Of a stretch of 64,000 bases of DNA, positions 10,897 through 59,400 are shown piece after piece. Below the pieces are notes generated by a model that did not search any database, was not told where the DNA came from, and saw only the letters and a list, made by a program, of their open reading frames with translations. How positions within the stretch are numbered: the first letter of the stretch is position 1; each line of letters starts with the position of its first letter. The translations under genes were made by a program, and so were the position numbers. Source of the stretch: Anarhynchus alexandrinus (taxonomy: Eukaryota; Chordata; Aves; Charadriiformes; Charadriidae). Location: assembly GCA_008711295.1 (NCBI GenBank), contig VUYV01000512.1, positions 721 to 64,720 of the forward strand, in the 5' to 3' direction.

Positions 10897-13800
10897 TAAT
10901 CAAGATAAATAAAATAAATAACCCTTTCCATTTTAGCAATAAAGCTTCTACCACTTGATTTCTGTTTAAGCAACTCTAGGACGCCTGTAATAAAGATGAG
11001 GCAGTACATGTTGCCTTGTTCAATCCTCAGTTTATCTGGTGGCCAACAACTGTGCGGTGTAGCTGCAGCTGCGGGGAAAAGCCCTTTATGTATACAGATT
11101 TTCTAACGCGGCAGATTGTGTGTGATGCCCTAATTTGTGAGGGTAACAGCTGAAGAAGTGAGTCAGAGCTACAAAAAGACCGGTTCAATCAGCACAGACA
11201 GCCTGCAGACATACCTAAGACAAGATAAGACTACCAAGAAAAAAAACTATCTCACCAGAAAACGTGTTATTTGCAGTAATATGGGTAGTATATTTATAGA
11301 TAATTACACCTATCTTAGTATACTGTATGTAATTTAATGTGGAAGCTGTCTAGAAGCAGTAAACTTAAGATTCTCTGATAACATTTTATTGCTGAGATGA
11401 TACGAACAGTGAGAAATGAGACACAAAGGCCTCCCTGCTCTCATGAAATCACACATAAAATGAAGTGTGCAATATCTCTTCTTGAAAATGGATTAATAAT
11501 TGACTGAAAAAAATAATTGTAAATTGTATTATGCATTCATCAACTTATTACTACATGTCCATATTGTATCACAACAATACCACTAAATATTTAACGTAAA
11601 CAAGATAATTCTAGTTGGATGGGGCTAACGACCAGTGGACACAGTGCCACGGACACACGGGGTACACGAGCGCTGTGAGCTACCACAGCAGCTCCTGCGG
11701 AGGGGAACCAGGTGCCAAAACCAGGCTGCAATTTCAAACCCTCACAGATTGAAGCCAGAGTGAAAGAATAAATACTATCCTACGTAACATCGCTCCACTG
11801 ATAGCCACAGATAAACGAATTGTCGGTCCCCACTGAGATGCTAGAAGGTGCAGCTGGACCACTGATGTGGCTTTACCTTATCCATATGGCTGCAAGCGAT
11901 GCCCTTTGGCCAGGCTGGGCGCTTCAAAAAGGATTTGAATCAACCGACAAGAGCCCAGTAACGAGGACAGGTAGAGAAAATGTGACCTGAGATAAAAAAA
12001 GATTAAAATAATTGCTGAGGACAATTGTCCTCTGTCTTCAGAGGGAAAAAATCCCAAAGGGGGGATGTGATAGCAGTCTTCAAATATACGATAAGTTGCT
12101 GAAAAGAGGAAGCAGGCAACATGCGATGCCCATGCTCGTAGCAGACAGGGAAAGTAGTAAAGCTTTTCAGTAACAACCTGAAAGGTTTTTCAATACCAGG
12201 AAAAAACCTGACTGTACAGCTGATGGGAGTCGGCAAATTTATGGAGCCCTCAGACAGGACTGATTCAAGTGCAAATGACTGGGTTGCGCACAGGAGATAC
12301 ATCACCTCTCAAACCATGTCTGCCGTGGAGATACTGCGCGCGGTTGCAGGAATATCCCTACTGAATTGTCAGGCAACAGTCCTGAAGTTGTTCTGCTGTA
12401 CACTGAGGACCAAGCCGGTGACATGAGGCTCCAAAGGAGAGTGAATGCGGAGGTTATTTACAGCTGCTCCCGCTTCCCACCTTGCGCTGTGCCGAGAGTG
12501 GAGCTGCAGTACCTAACATTTCTCGTAACAAATCAAATGACACTATGAACATCTGTGGGTTGAGATTTGCTCTTACTGTTGTTTTTTTTTCTCCAGGACA
12601 GACACAGTGTTGAGCTTTGGCAGACTAGCTTTTAAGTAAAAAATAAAAAAATATAAAATACTGGTCTGTTTCTCAGGCCATAAAGCAAGTTGAGCAGAAG
12701 AAGCCCTTGCGTGTGGTGGCAAGGTTTGCGATGACCCTCAGAGCTTGCAGGAAGTCATTGCAGAGGCTGGAACTGACCCCAAGAGAGGTCTTCCTTCTGC
12801 ACAGCACTCCTGTCTTCTCTTGCAATGTGCTTTTTTTTTAAACAAACCAAAAAAACCCCACTTATCTGAGGATAAATAAAAGCAAAACTAATAGATTGTA
12901 AGAAAGAAAGAAGATGCGTGTCATAGCTTCAGTATATTATTATCCTTTACATAAGTCTGTATATGTAATTGTAAGTTTTACATGGTTGTAAACCCTTTTC
13001 TGTTACATCAATAACATATTCCTCTCCCACTAACTGTGCGGCTGCAACGCAGCATTCTTTTGCCAACTCCCCTTCCAAAGGAAGGTTTCCTTCAAGATCC
13101 CAGCCTCCAGTTCAAGCCAGACATACCCTTCTCGGCCACAGACGACAACTAACCCTGCCGCTGGCTTTCGCACGCCCCATCTCATCGGCGGGAGGAGCAA
13201 CGCTGCGATTGCGCCGCCACAACCGCATTCAGCTGTTCAAACTGCGCTTGAGCCCTCAGCCTCCCTTGGCCTCAGTGCGTCCTCTTCTTTCCCAGCAAGA
13301 TACTGTCTCTGATCACGCTTTCTGATTCAGATGTGAGGAAATGTGCTTTTATTCTCCAGTTAATTCCAGGCGCGTTTTATTACAGATTACAGAGTGACAG
13401 CTAGAGCTTCTTTTGTGTTATATTTGCCCGTTTCTGGTTGACTTGCAGGTTTGTGGTTTTTTGGTTTTATTTCCTGTAAGAGCAAAGCTGTACAGGATTT
13501 CAAACATCACAGCATTCTGAAACTTTCTACGTTTCCAACCCAGACTGTCAACTCTCCTTCCTTGCCAGATACAGGAACTTACCCATGATACAGACAAAAC
13601 CTACGCTTCCCTTGCCAGACCTGCCCAGTCCCTCTGAAAGCTGGAATTAACCCTTTTATGAGAACAACTTGCAGCTCTTCTTTCTGAACAAATGCTCAGT
13701 TCAGGCTTCCATGGACATCTGTTTTTCCCCCTTCATCACCCTCCTCCTGCGAGAGGTCACCCCCACTCAACAGTGCCACGCCAAGAGAAAGTGCTTGATA

Positions 13801-13904
13801 ATTGCAGTGCACTGAGTATGTCCATACTCAGCCTGTGCAGCTGCACCAGACGATGGTGTTGAGTTTTTAGCTTCAATTCGCCCCCTCGTGGACTTACCTG
13901 ATCA

Positions 13905-14129
13905 GAGGTTCTTAAAAATACCTATTTCTCTGTGCAGGCGGTGAGGCACTGGCCCAGGTTGCCCAGAGAAGCTGTGGCTGCCCCATCCCTGGAGGTGTTC
14001 AAGGCCAGGTTGGACGGGGCTTGGAGCAACCTGGGCTGGTGGGAGGTGTCCCTGCCCATGGCAGGGGCGTTGGAACGAGGTGATCATTAAGGTCCCTTCC
14101 AACCCAAACCATTCTGTGATTCTATGTGA
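13905..14129 (+). mobile_element. CR1 LINE, 3' fragment
   Basis: Typical 3' UTR: GGTGAGGCACTGGCCCAGG, GTTGCCCAGAGAAGCTGTGG, then GGTCCCTTCCAACCCAAACC and the tail ATTCTGTGATTCTATG. It is 5'-truncated and well conserved, so relatively young. Confidence 0.95.
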
Positions 14130-17100
14130 TGCTGCTCCTCTCTCAGCTTTTGGGGGCTTTGGGAAAGGGGGGCAGCCAGGCAGACACAGCAAGACCCCAC
14201 AGCTCCCACAGGGACACACCCTAAATCTCAACTTTCTCAATCAGTAACCTCTCACACCTGTATTTTCCTCTGCAAAGAGGTGGTCTGCACCATTAGCTCC
14301 ATCTCGGAGGGGGGAGGAAGGCTGTGCTTCCACTGGAACCAGCCATAGCCCATGAACAGGAGACAGAAGACATGCAGCAACCCCATAGGTGCCACCTGCC
14401 CCAAAAACTCAATGGGGGCAACCAGGACGATGCACAACTTCACTTCTCGTGCAAGTGCTGCAAGAGAGTCATCAGTTAGAAAAGGTCTGAATTTGCAAGG
14501 TTACCTTGGAGTTCAAAAGAAGATGGGATGAACTAGTCCTAAGTAATGGTGCTTAAACTCTGCGTGCCATGGGGCTTCCGATGAAAGCAAGGGAGCACAT
14601 AAGAAAAATGCAAAGTGCAGGATCAGATTCAGTGCTATGATAGGCCTGTTTGTTTTAATAGCAGTTAAAAGTATAAACCTAAGAAAAAAAGCAGTTAATA
14701 TGAATTAAAAGTATGAAAGAAATGGAACGGAGAAAGAGAAGAGAGACTGGTCTGGTTTTATCAGTTAGATGGACCAACTGCTTTAATTATTCATGGAAGA
14801 TAATTTTATGTATTTGTACATGAGTCTTTGAATAGAAAGTCCTTTCTGTACTTAAAAAAAAAAAAATAATTAACTGACATGATTTTCCACAAACACTTTT
14901 CATCTCATTCCACTTTGAAAAAAAATCTATTTGAGACATTAATCAGAAGTTGTGGCGTGGAAGAGCCAGACCATTTGGGCCACTTCTGCCCAGTGAGTGC
15001 AGCAGCAACAGGTACAGATAAACCAAACCATTGCTGTTACGTGGTGCTCTAATCCCATAGACTGAGGCAGATACATTCCCTTCCCGATGCATTAATAGCT
15101 TTGTACCCATACCCCTGGTGAGATGGTAATTCACGTAAGCAGCAGTTTTCTGGCAGGTTCAGAGAGAGCAGTTAATTGCAACTGCTTAGAGTGACATCCA
15201 CAGAAACCTGACGGAGCAGGTTCCAGCAGCAGCGCACTGCTGTAACTCCGTCCATTTCCCGCAGATACTCACACTGTAAGCTTTCTGAAAAATCACTGTG
15301 CTCTCTGCACAAACACCAAACAGAAAAGGAATGAATAGAACAAATATTTCATTTTCCTCTCCAGTATGTTATGCAGTATTTCCAAGCTACTAAAGTTAAT
15401 TCTTTACCAAATTCAGTAAATGTGTCTCCCATGCTTTAGCTCTGACTCACTTTCTCTCTAATCAATTCCTAATTATTACCCACTTCCTCAGAGAGTCTAT
15501 GGGGACAGATACTGCAGTACCATGACTAGTAAACAAAACCATAAAAATTGGAGGAAAACTTTCCAGAAAATGCAGATTAAATGGATAAGATGCTCTGGTA
15601 GCTTCTTTCCTTGCTTGCTCTGCCCAATTAGTGGAATTAAGTATGCACTGGTTTTAGCAGTAATTTTGTGCAATACATAACACTTAACAAATCAAGTTAT
15701 TGCATATTCACAGAGTAACAGTGCAAAGAGGCTAAACTGGATCACTTCCAGTGGCTCCAGCCCTGACTTCCCAGCATCTTGCACAAGAGAATGGAGTTTG
15801 GGGGTTGAGGGGAACAAACCAGATTGGGGGGGGGTGGGGTGTCAGACACCTGTAGAGCACAGCTGGACACACAGCCCAGGATGTACAGACATACAGCTTA
15901 CACACACTACGAGTGTAGAATCAGCAAAGCTTTCTGCTCCGCATTTCTATACAGTCAAGAACGATGATGCCCTTCACTTTATGAGTAATGCTACCCATCC
16001 CTTCATCTCCGGATAACTTTATCCAATGCTGGTTGAATTTTGGGATCCGGATGGGAGGTCGCCAGGCTGAGGTTTGCATCCTAACCTCGAGGGTACAGCA
16101 AGATGAGGCAGACCTTCAGCCATCGCTCCCTTAGCCATCGCTTCTCTGCCTAGCTCCTTCCTGTCTCTTCGGGAGGTTTCTGTGATGAAAGCCTCACAAC
16201 AGCTCACTGATATTTAACTTCAAAGTCTGACTTAACGTCAGCCCAGGGTGCAATTTCGATTTCCTTTCGCTGACATTCATCAGCACTGCTAATGGGGAGA
16301 GAGTCAGAGCAAAGGGAGGGGGGAAACGGAGTGAAGGATGCCACGTACCATCCTTATTTTCTGGGTGGAAGAGTGGGAAATAATATGGGAATTTAGGAAT
16401 AATAATAATCTCAAATCTAACTCAACAAAGGAGAAGCCTGGAACCTCCAATGAACATTTCTTTATTCTCACTCTAAGGATGAAAAGGACTCCTGCTGTGA
16501 CCTACCATCACATGAAAATAAATACTCAGTGGCACTCATCATTCACTGCTCTCGACTGGTGACTATTAACTTCATCACCACTATTTCTCCCAGATATTTG
16601 CAACTGCAGTTTTAATCACCTCTACAGTATTTTTTCTGATATACAATAAGAATATGTATATAATCTAATGCCCTACTAGACGTCTCTCACACTCCAATTT
16701 GGAAAGATATAGTTTTAAAAACATCCTCAGCTTCCTTAACAAATACCAAATAGTTGGGGGGTGGGGACACCAGAAGAAAAAAGGAAAAAAAGTCCTCTGG
16801 TATTGAAACCACAAGACCTTACTGCTTGGCATATAAGCCACAGAAACCAGACAATTGTTAGTCATGATCATTTCTTTTACAGCTCGAGACGTTTCCCTCA
16901 TGGAATAAGTGAAGCAGCTTTTCAAAACTACCTCCGAGTGTAGCCACGTGTAGCCATCTACTCGGCATCACATACGCAGCAACTCCAGTTTCCATTTCAG
17001 ACATTCCAAAATACTGAAAATCAATCCAGAATGTCCAATTTTCCTGATTTAGCATCCAACACTTGCTAAAATTTCCAGGAAACTGGTATTTATACAAGCT

Positions 17101-19294
17101 GTGTCAAAGCTATTCTGCACAAAGTATTTTCAATTGCACTTTGGAAAGAACTGCGCACTGAAGCAACAAAGAATAAAACCCATTCCAAATCTATACCCCA
17201 ATAATACATCAAACATACATGCTAATTAATTGTATTAAAGACAAACTTAGCTTTTGTGTCTCTGCTTATCAGTAATCATATTTTAAATACTTAAAAAACA
17301 TCTAGAGGCAATTTTGATTGTGAGAAACCATCTGAGTAGCTGCAAACATGGTTGGATACTGGAGAAGTAAATGCTAAATATTTTTCAGGATGCGCATGTG
17401 GTTATGGATATCTGATGCAAATAAGTTAATTACAAATACAAAAAGAGATAAATCAGAGAACCACTTTCCAACATATGATAGGAAATGACTGGCTGCAATA
17501 AGAGACCATCTGGCATCCCACTAGATGGAGCTACGGACGACTACACAGCCTAGAAAGCTGGTCAAATATTTCACTAATCCCTGCGGCGCAGGAAAACCCT
17601 TTACAGAAGTCGAGTTAATTTGCCTCTTTCCTAATGGACGCGCAAAAACCCGAGCCATTGTCCCGAGGCATTTGTGCCTCGCAGCCGTGTCTATATGTGA
17701 AGCAGAAGCACACAGATGTGCCGTGCTCGCTGGCATCGCAGGGACGCCATTGGGAAGCCCCAAGCAGCTAGCTAGAAACCAAGCAAAAAAAATAAATTAA
17801 TGGGTTTGTATATTAAGAGACCACAACAACAAACAGTAGGAACAAAGAGAATCAACCAGCTCGGTAAATTATGCAACCACTTGTTTTGAAATAAAAAGGC
17901 AGATGCAAAATAACTTCTGTTGTAAGCGCAATTTCCTGGCTTTGGGGGTTTAGCTCTATTTGTGCTAGTTGGGTTCGGTGCGGTAGCAAAGGTAGGTGAT
18001 TTTTTAATTCATTTTTGCTGAGAGCTGTCTGTCACCACACTGTGCACTACACAGGGCATGGAGAGTCTGGAAAATATAATAGCACTTCAACAGGAAGCTG
18101 AAACGTTAATCAACACCAGTAAGATGAACTCGCAGTGCAAATATACTACAAAGCAACTCCGCAAGATCATTCTACTCTGCATCTTTCACGCTAGAAGGTA
18201 TTGCAGACCTTCAGCGCTTGGCATCATAGTATCTTGGCAGATTTTGAGACTTGGGTGATTTACCACAGCGGCGGACCAAGTAAATCAGTAATGAGGTGTT
18301 CAGTCATATGTCAAGTGTCAATACACTGTATGACTGCATAAATTTATAGTGACCCAGGTGAGTAAGGGCAGGCACTGGCGCTTGGGGATACAGAAGCTCC
18401 CCAAATTGGAAGAAGCTGGCTGAAACAGAAGAAATACAGCTGGTGGGAGAAAGAGCACTGTCAGGGATCTGAGTCTAGAAGATTTCTTGCTGTAACTGTG
18501 TGGAATACAGCCCTTTCTTTAAAAATCATGAAATGCCAGTTACCCAGTTGAAGAGTTTTCCTAAGAAGCAGTTTCCAAAGGAGCATGTTAAGGAATGACT
18601 GCCACCAAAACTTGTCCTTAGCCCTTGAATTTATTCTCCGAGATGCATATTTCAACAGAGGAAAGGAAAAGCCGCTTAGCCTATTGTTTACCCAATGAGT
18701 AATTACACTGTAATTAAATTTAGTTGATTGTTCTCCTTCACAGCAAGACAATCCCATTCACCACCCAGGCTTCGAGGGCACCCATTAATCTGTGTATAAA
18801 GATTAGTCTCTATGTTAGAGGAATGCTCCATCTCGTAGACAAACCCAGGTCCCATCATATGCACACACCAGCGTTCAGATTATGTCTAACACAGACTGTT
18901 TGAAAGAGCTTAAGGCCAGATCTACAACGGTTATGGACATCCTGATATCTGAACCAGAATGGTATAGGATCCGCGATCCACAATATGGCAATATCTATAG
19001 CGGGGAAACAGATTTCAGGCATTGGTGAAGTTGTAGTTAAAACAATAAGGAAAGTGTACTAACATCTGCAAGACAGGCGATCTGGGATAGCCAATATGAC
19101 AAATTCCGAGCCAGCCATTCTAAGGAAATCAGATGCACAAGAGCGCAAATCCAAGCACATACTGAAAAGTAAGCGTTTTGGCTCATGACGATAAAAGTGA
19201 GACCATCAGGAGGACATCCTTTCAGGCAGATGTGCTGTTCAAAGAAAAATGCTCCACCAGGGGAAGTAAAATGAATCACTCACAAGAAGAAGTA

Positions 19295-19847
19295 CTGTTG
19301 AATTCTTTTAATAACACTAGGAAAATATCATAGTATTAAAATCCTGCACGGGATCCTCAAAGGGTTATTTTGGTTGGGATTTCGTTGTGTTTATGAGCCA
19401 AACATTTTTTTCCCAATTGTGTTTTCTTTTCAACCAACTACTCCTTTACAATGGTATTTCCAGTTAAAACACAGCTAACCTATAAATACCTGAATACCAC
19501 AACACACATTGTGTGCGTGGGTTTTGTTTAAATCTTAGCGGAAATAATGGTAAATCTATTCAACACGGGGAAGCAAACGTCAATTTGTTAAGCGGGGAAT
19601 GTAACAGCCAGTAAAGAATACATTGCATACATAATACAGAAGAAAAAAAAAATTATCATCTGGAGTATGTGAAATTACACTGATTTTGCACCTTAAACCT
19701 ATTAGAAGTTACTCTGTTGGCCAATACTAATCCACTGAAGAAGCAGAATGTTGGTCAGAAGTCTAACGTTTCCTGTACCAGCACAGAGAGAATATAAGCA
19801 GTCCAATGCTGTTAAAAGAAAACATGAAATCCAGCTCATGTTTCTGG
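19295..19847 (-). other. HTRA1: HTRA1 3' UTR (probable extent)
   Basis: The region after the stop codon has no conserved coding frame. The first plausible polyadenylation hexamer lies about 540 bases downstream, close to the size of the human HTRA1 3' UTR as I recall it. The exact 3' end is inferred. A canonical AATAAA also occurs much farther on, near 18634-18629. Confidence 0.5.
19307..19312 (-). terminator. candidate HTRA1 polyadenylation signal (ATTAAA)
   Basis: ATTAAA is read on the minus strand about 540 nt after the stop codon. It is followed within about 30 nt by a T/G-rich stretch (TTCTTCTTGTGAGTG), as expected of a downstream element. No AATAAA occurs nearer the stop. Assignment is by position and motif only. 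Confidence 0.4.
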
Positions 19848-55030
<35,183 letters not shown>

Positions 55031-55767
55031 NNNNNNNNNNNNNNNNNNNNNNNNNNNNNNNNNNNNNNNNNNNNNNNNNNNNNNNNNNNNNNNNNNNNNN
55101 NNNNNNNNNNNNNNNNNNNNNNNNNNNNNNNNNNNNNNNNNNNNNNNNNNNNNNNNNNNNNNNNNNNNNNNNNNNNNNNNNNNNNNNNNNNNNNNNNNNN
55201 NNNNNNNNNNNNNNNNNNNNNNNNNNNNNNNNNNNNNNNNNNNNNNNNNNNNNNNNNNNNNNNNNNNNNNNNNNNNNNNNNNNNNNNNNNNNNNNNNNNN
55301 NNNNNNNNNNNNNNNNNNNNNNNNNNNNNNNNNNNNNNNNNNNNNNNNNNNNNNNNNNNNNNNNNNNNNNNNNNNNNNNNNNNNNNNNNNNNNNNNNNNN
55401 NNNNNNNNNNNNNNNNNNNNNNNNNNNNNNNNNNNNNNNNNNNNNNNNNNNNNNNNNNNNNNNNNNNNNNNNNNNNNNNNNNNNNNNNNNNNNNNNNNNN
55501 NNNNNNNNNNNNNNNNNNNNNNNNNNNNNNNNNNNNNNNNNNNNNNNNNNNNNNNNNNNNNNNNNNNNNNNNNNNNNNNNNNNNNNNNNNNNNNNNNNNN
55601 NNNNNNNNNNNNNNNNNNNNNNNNNNNNNNNNNNNNNNNNNNNNNNNNNNNNNNNNNNNNNNNNNNNNNNNNNNNNNNNNNNNNNNNNNNNNNNNNNNNN
55701 NNNNNNNNNNNNNNNNNNNNNNNNNNNNNNNNNNNNNNNNNNNNNNNNNNNNNNNNNNNNNNNNNNN
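55031..55767. other. assembly gap of 737 N
   Basis: This is an unbroken run of N within the GC-richest part of the window. It removes the 5' part of HTRA1 exon 1. Single ambiguous bases also occur at 32520, 54649 and 56184. Two of these (32520, 56184) abut A runs. Confidence 0.99.
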
Positions 55768-55934
55768 AGGGGGTTGGGTGGAGCTGAACGCTCTTCCCTA
55801 CTTCAGGAATTACGGGAAAGGCAATCCAAAGAGAGCGTCGATAACGTCTCTATCTGATAAGAAGATGGGTGGAAAAGCAGATGCGGAGGGCTGGGCCGCC
55901 AGCCGGTCCCCGGGTAGAAAGACTAAAGCGATAC

Positions 55935-55952
55935 ATGCAAATGTATGCAAAT
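55935..55952 (+). promoter_or_regulatory. two tandem POU octamers upstream of HTRA1
   Basis: Perfect ATGCAAAT octamers occur at 55935-55942 and 55945-55952, 10 bp apart start to start, so on the same helix face. They lie upstream of the HTRA1 promoter gap. Octamers are the binding site of POU/Oct factors. Function here is inferred from motif and position only. Confidence 0.45.
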
Positions 55953-55960
55953 CTCTCAGG

Positions 55961-55977
55961 CATTCCCGCCGGGAATG
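55961..55977. promoter_or_regulatory. 17-bp palindrome with two TEAD-type cores
   Basis: CATTCCC and GGGAATG form perfect 7-bp inverted arms around GCC, 8 bp downstream of the octamer pair. CATTCC/GGAATG is the TEAD (M-CAT) core, here as an inverted pair. Binding is inferred. Confidence 0.35.
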
Positions 55978-55987
55978 GCGGGTACTC

Positions 55988-55997
55988 CCGCATGCGG
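55988..55997. promoter_or_regulatory. NRF1-like palindrome
   Basis: CCGCATGCGG is a 10-bp perfect palindrome differing from the NRF1 consensus GCGCATGCGC only at the outer bases. It is common in CpG-island promoters. Assigned by motif only. Confidence 0.3.
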
Positions 55998-56219
55998 CCA
56001 CCTGAGCAATGCCCGGCGCTGGGAGGACTCGGGAGGCCATGGCCGCCACCCAAAGGCTCCGGGGAGCGGAGGAAGGATGCTCCCGGGGCGCTTCTGCTCG
56101 CCCCCTTTCTCCACCGGAGGTTCTCAGAGCCTCGGGGCGAGGTGGATACCAGCAATTAGCAGAAGGTTAATCAACCAAAAGAANAAAAAAAAAGTAGTTT
56201 TCCATCATCCCACAATTGA

Positions 56220-56480
56220 GCGCATCCGATTTATCCGGCAGCTGTGCAGCTGCCAACACCTACAGACAGAGGCCTCTTCGCCATGTGCTATTTTAGCACA
56301 CACGAGGTAGTTTGGAAGGTGGTTTAATTACACACGAGTACCTTCCCAGGGAAAAGACATCATTTCCAAATCTAGTAGGGAACGGTATAGCAAGAACTAA
56401 TAGGTGGAAATTGAGCACAGCCAATTTTTTAATTACGAGCCGATTAAACTTTTGAACAACCAACCTGTAATTAAGTGTAT
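56220..56480. promoter_or_regulatory. motif-dense upstream segment (E-box dyad, homeodomain sites)
   Basis: GGCAGCTG-TG-CAGCTGCC (56237-56254) is a perfect dyad of two CAGCTG E-boxes. TAATTA homeodomain cores follow at 56325-56330, 56430-56435 and 56468-56473. It sits beside the HTRA1 CpG island. Enhancer function is a guess. Confidence 0.3.
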
Positions 56481-59400
56481 CTTTATCAGGCACCTGACAA
56501 CCAAGGTCCTAATGAACTTTACAAACCATTAGGCAAGATGAAGTGCTGTTAACTGGTAGGTGAGCTGCAACTCAGAAATTGAAGATGACAGCAACTACAT
56601 TAATAGAGAGGAATACAGAGTCTTTTCTCCTACGAAGAGTGAAATAATCTTAAACAACCTGAGCAGATGGAAGCAGCATCCCAAGTGTCAGAATTCAAAC
56701 TTAATTGTTCCAGGGAATGTTATAAAATCTTATCAAACCATGACCACAAAATCACAAATGTGCAAAACTTACTTAACTGCTTGGTTTAGTACCTGAAGGT
56801 GGGAAACCACGTAGACTCTGACGTTCCCAGTAAAAGCTCCAGCACGAGCCCCTTATATCTGCTGTTTTCCGGTAACTTCTACACTGTGCAAGAAAAGAGA
56901 TTTCAAAAGTGACCAAAGTAGTAAAGTAGTAATCTGGAAAAACTCACAGCAAAACTTCCTTAGTATTAAAATCATTACAGTGTTAAAAAGTCTAAGAAAA
57001 AGTTTGAAAATGTTTACAAGTTTAAATATTTTTAATGTGTATATATATATAAATTTATACATATATAATATGGATAGATAGAATGTTAAAGTGTTTCTAA
57101 ATTGTTATTTATCCATTACTTATTGGCTACTTTTAATAAGCTTCAGGGTTGGGTTGGTTGGGTTTTTTTTTCCTTTACTTTGAACAAAAGACAAGTCTTT
57201 AAGGAAAGATGAACCGAGTTTAGTATTAAAATCTAAGAAATGCAGGTTCAGAAAAGCTCATATAAGCTCCTATTTGGAAGCAGGAGCAAAATATTCAAAG
57301 ACCAAGCGGTGAATTACTGTGGGCTTTAGTCCTACCCTGCCCAGAAAGGCTATCTGCTTTTCTGTCTCCTTGCCTTTGTCAAGTAACTCACAGGAGCTGT
57401 TTGAAGCCATCGGAGCTTTATCTCTGAAGGTAGGAAAAAATTACACGCAGTGGGAAAACTTCTCTCTCCATGGATGCTTGTGTCTTTTTTAGCTCGGTAT
57501 CCTTTGGAATCGGTCATTCTAGGGAGCAAAGGCAAAGCATGAACAGAGGCTCAAAATATATCAACAAAAGCCCCATTGAGAAACCCACTCGGAATAGTTA
57601 TAATTCAGTAAGTCAATACCCTGATTCAAAACCTAAATAAAACGAATGCATCTTTGCCTCAAGAAAGGAGTAATTAATCAATGAAAGTAGAAAGTGTTTA
57701 CTTAACTGTTCAGCTTATAACGTTAGCAAATCTTAAGCTAAATATTTAACTACTTCAAGAACTACTGCAAGTTTATAGTCTTCTCACACAAAAGTTTGAA
57801 ACGTCAGTTGAATATATTTATCTTTTCAGTGACGTACGATTCTTTTTTTGCACAATTCAGCTAGCGCTATCAGCTTCAAGCTCTTTTACAGACTCCTAAA
57901 GACCTCTAATCCGCTAGCCAAGTTTTTTGGGCCTTTTTTTGTTTTTTTTTAAATAAATAGCACAGAAAAGGAAGTACATTTGTTGATAGACAGCCAAGGG
58001 TTAAACACTGCAAAGGAAATAAAACATATCCCATGGTCTTATGCGAAAACCATTAATTGCAGTTCACTTCTAAATAAGTGGAATGGGATTGAGGACCTTC
58101 TGCTGTTATGTTTTTTGTTTCTTAAACCAGGTAAGGATGTGAATCTTAATCTGAGTATTAAAATATATTTTTTTTATAATACGAATTTTGTAGGTTTCAC
58201 ATGGGCACACACACCACTGAAAATAAACATCTCACTTTCCAGAATAACTGGGAGAAGTCTTTGGGGGTTTAATAACTTAGTTTACTGACAAATGTATCTG
58301 TTAATTACCCATCTAATCTGTGTAGAAGTGCCTTACAGCTGAAAGGCACTGTAATTATTATTTCTCCCCCATGGTAACGTTTTCACACAGAAGGGCTATC
58401 CAAGCCAGCAGGCATTCATCCATACTCGAAGAGACCAAAAATGTGCTCTGAAAAATATTTACACTTGAGAGACATAACAGTAAAATATTTCCCCTCCTGT
58501 TTTTCAAACGGAACACGATGATAGGAGGCTCCATCTCGAGACCACATGCTCCAAATTCTTCTAAAGGTACGGAAGTTTGGGTCCTGCTGTCGGGGGTCCA
58601 GAATTTGCCTCGCCGTTCAGCCTCAGGACCGCTCCTGCAATATAAGGATATACTTTATATGACCTATTAAGAAAGTATGTTTTCCTGGATGCCCATGAAG
58701 ATGTTGCCATGTTACCCAAGATATATCATTTACCACCTCTGAAATCTCAGTTTCGCAAAGCAGCAAAACACCTCGTGGTAAGAGCCGCTACCTCCAGCGT
58801 CTGCCTGGGCAAAGACGCACAAAGACGCGCTGCAGCGCTTGCTGCGGGACTCTTGCGTCGCTGCTGCTCGTGGAGGCCAAGGAGGTGGCTTTGGAGCAAG
58901 CACCTGGGCATGCATGGAAAGAAGCAGTGGGAAGGACGAAGCAAGTAGAGGATGAAAAAAAAAAAATAAAGAGTACACTTGGCAGGAGAGAAAGGGGTTA
59001 ATATTATAGTCTGGGGCTGGAAGGATCTGAGCCAGAAGAGAGGATGGGGAAAGTTTAGGATGGCCAGACCGCCTTTATTCTCAGCAAACTTACATAGCTT
59101 GGACTTTGCAGAAAGCTTTTCTAGGTTTATTTTGACTGCGTTATCATTTTGCTGCGCTCATTAATGGCTTTCTCCCAGATTTTCTGGGGGGGGGGAAAGT
59201 ATGCTGTCCTGCATACTTTTGGCCAGGATGTAACATCTCTACGCCCACCCCCCAAAACCTCAGGACTTCTCTACTTTGTAGGATTTCTCTATTTTGTTAA
59301 ACAAAGACTTACTTAAAAAAAAAAAAAAGTTTTAAAAAATGTAGGCTGGACTCATTGCTACATACAGGAAAAAAAAAGAAGCCATTACTTTGAAAGAAAA

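Larger units (their letters stand above)
4400..19294. other. intergenic interval between HTRA1 3' end and the DMBT1-like gene
   Basis: No coding exon was recognised. It contains CR1 fragments at 5601-5690 and 13905-14129, hairpin-forming dyads at 8872-8898 and 8934-8951, and a 14-bp palindrome at 10883-10896. Most of the remainder is AT-rich unique sequence with short chance frames. Confidence 0.7.

Noticed and set aside
10533..18952. Shared 16-mer TGGACATCCTGATATC near 10535 and 18936
   Set aside because: The flanks do not align, and one such match is expected by chance in a window this size.
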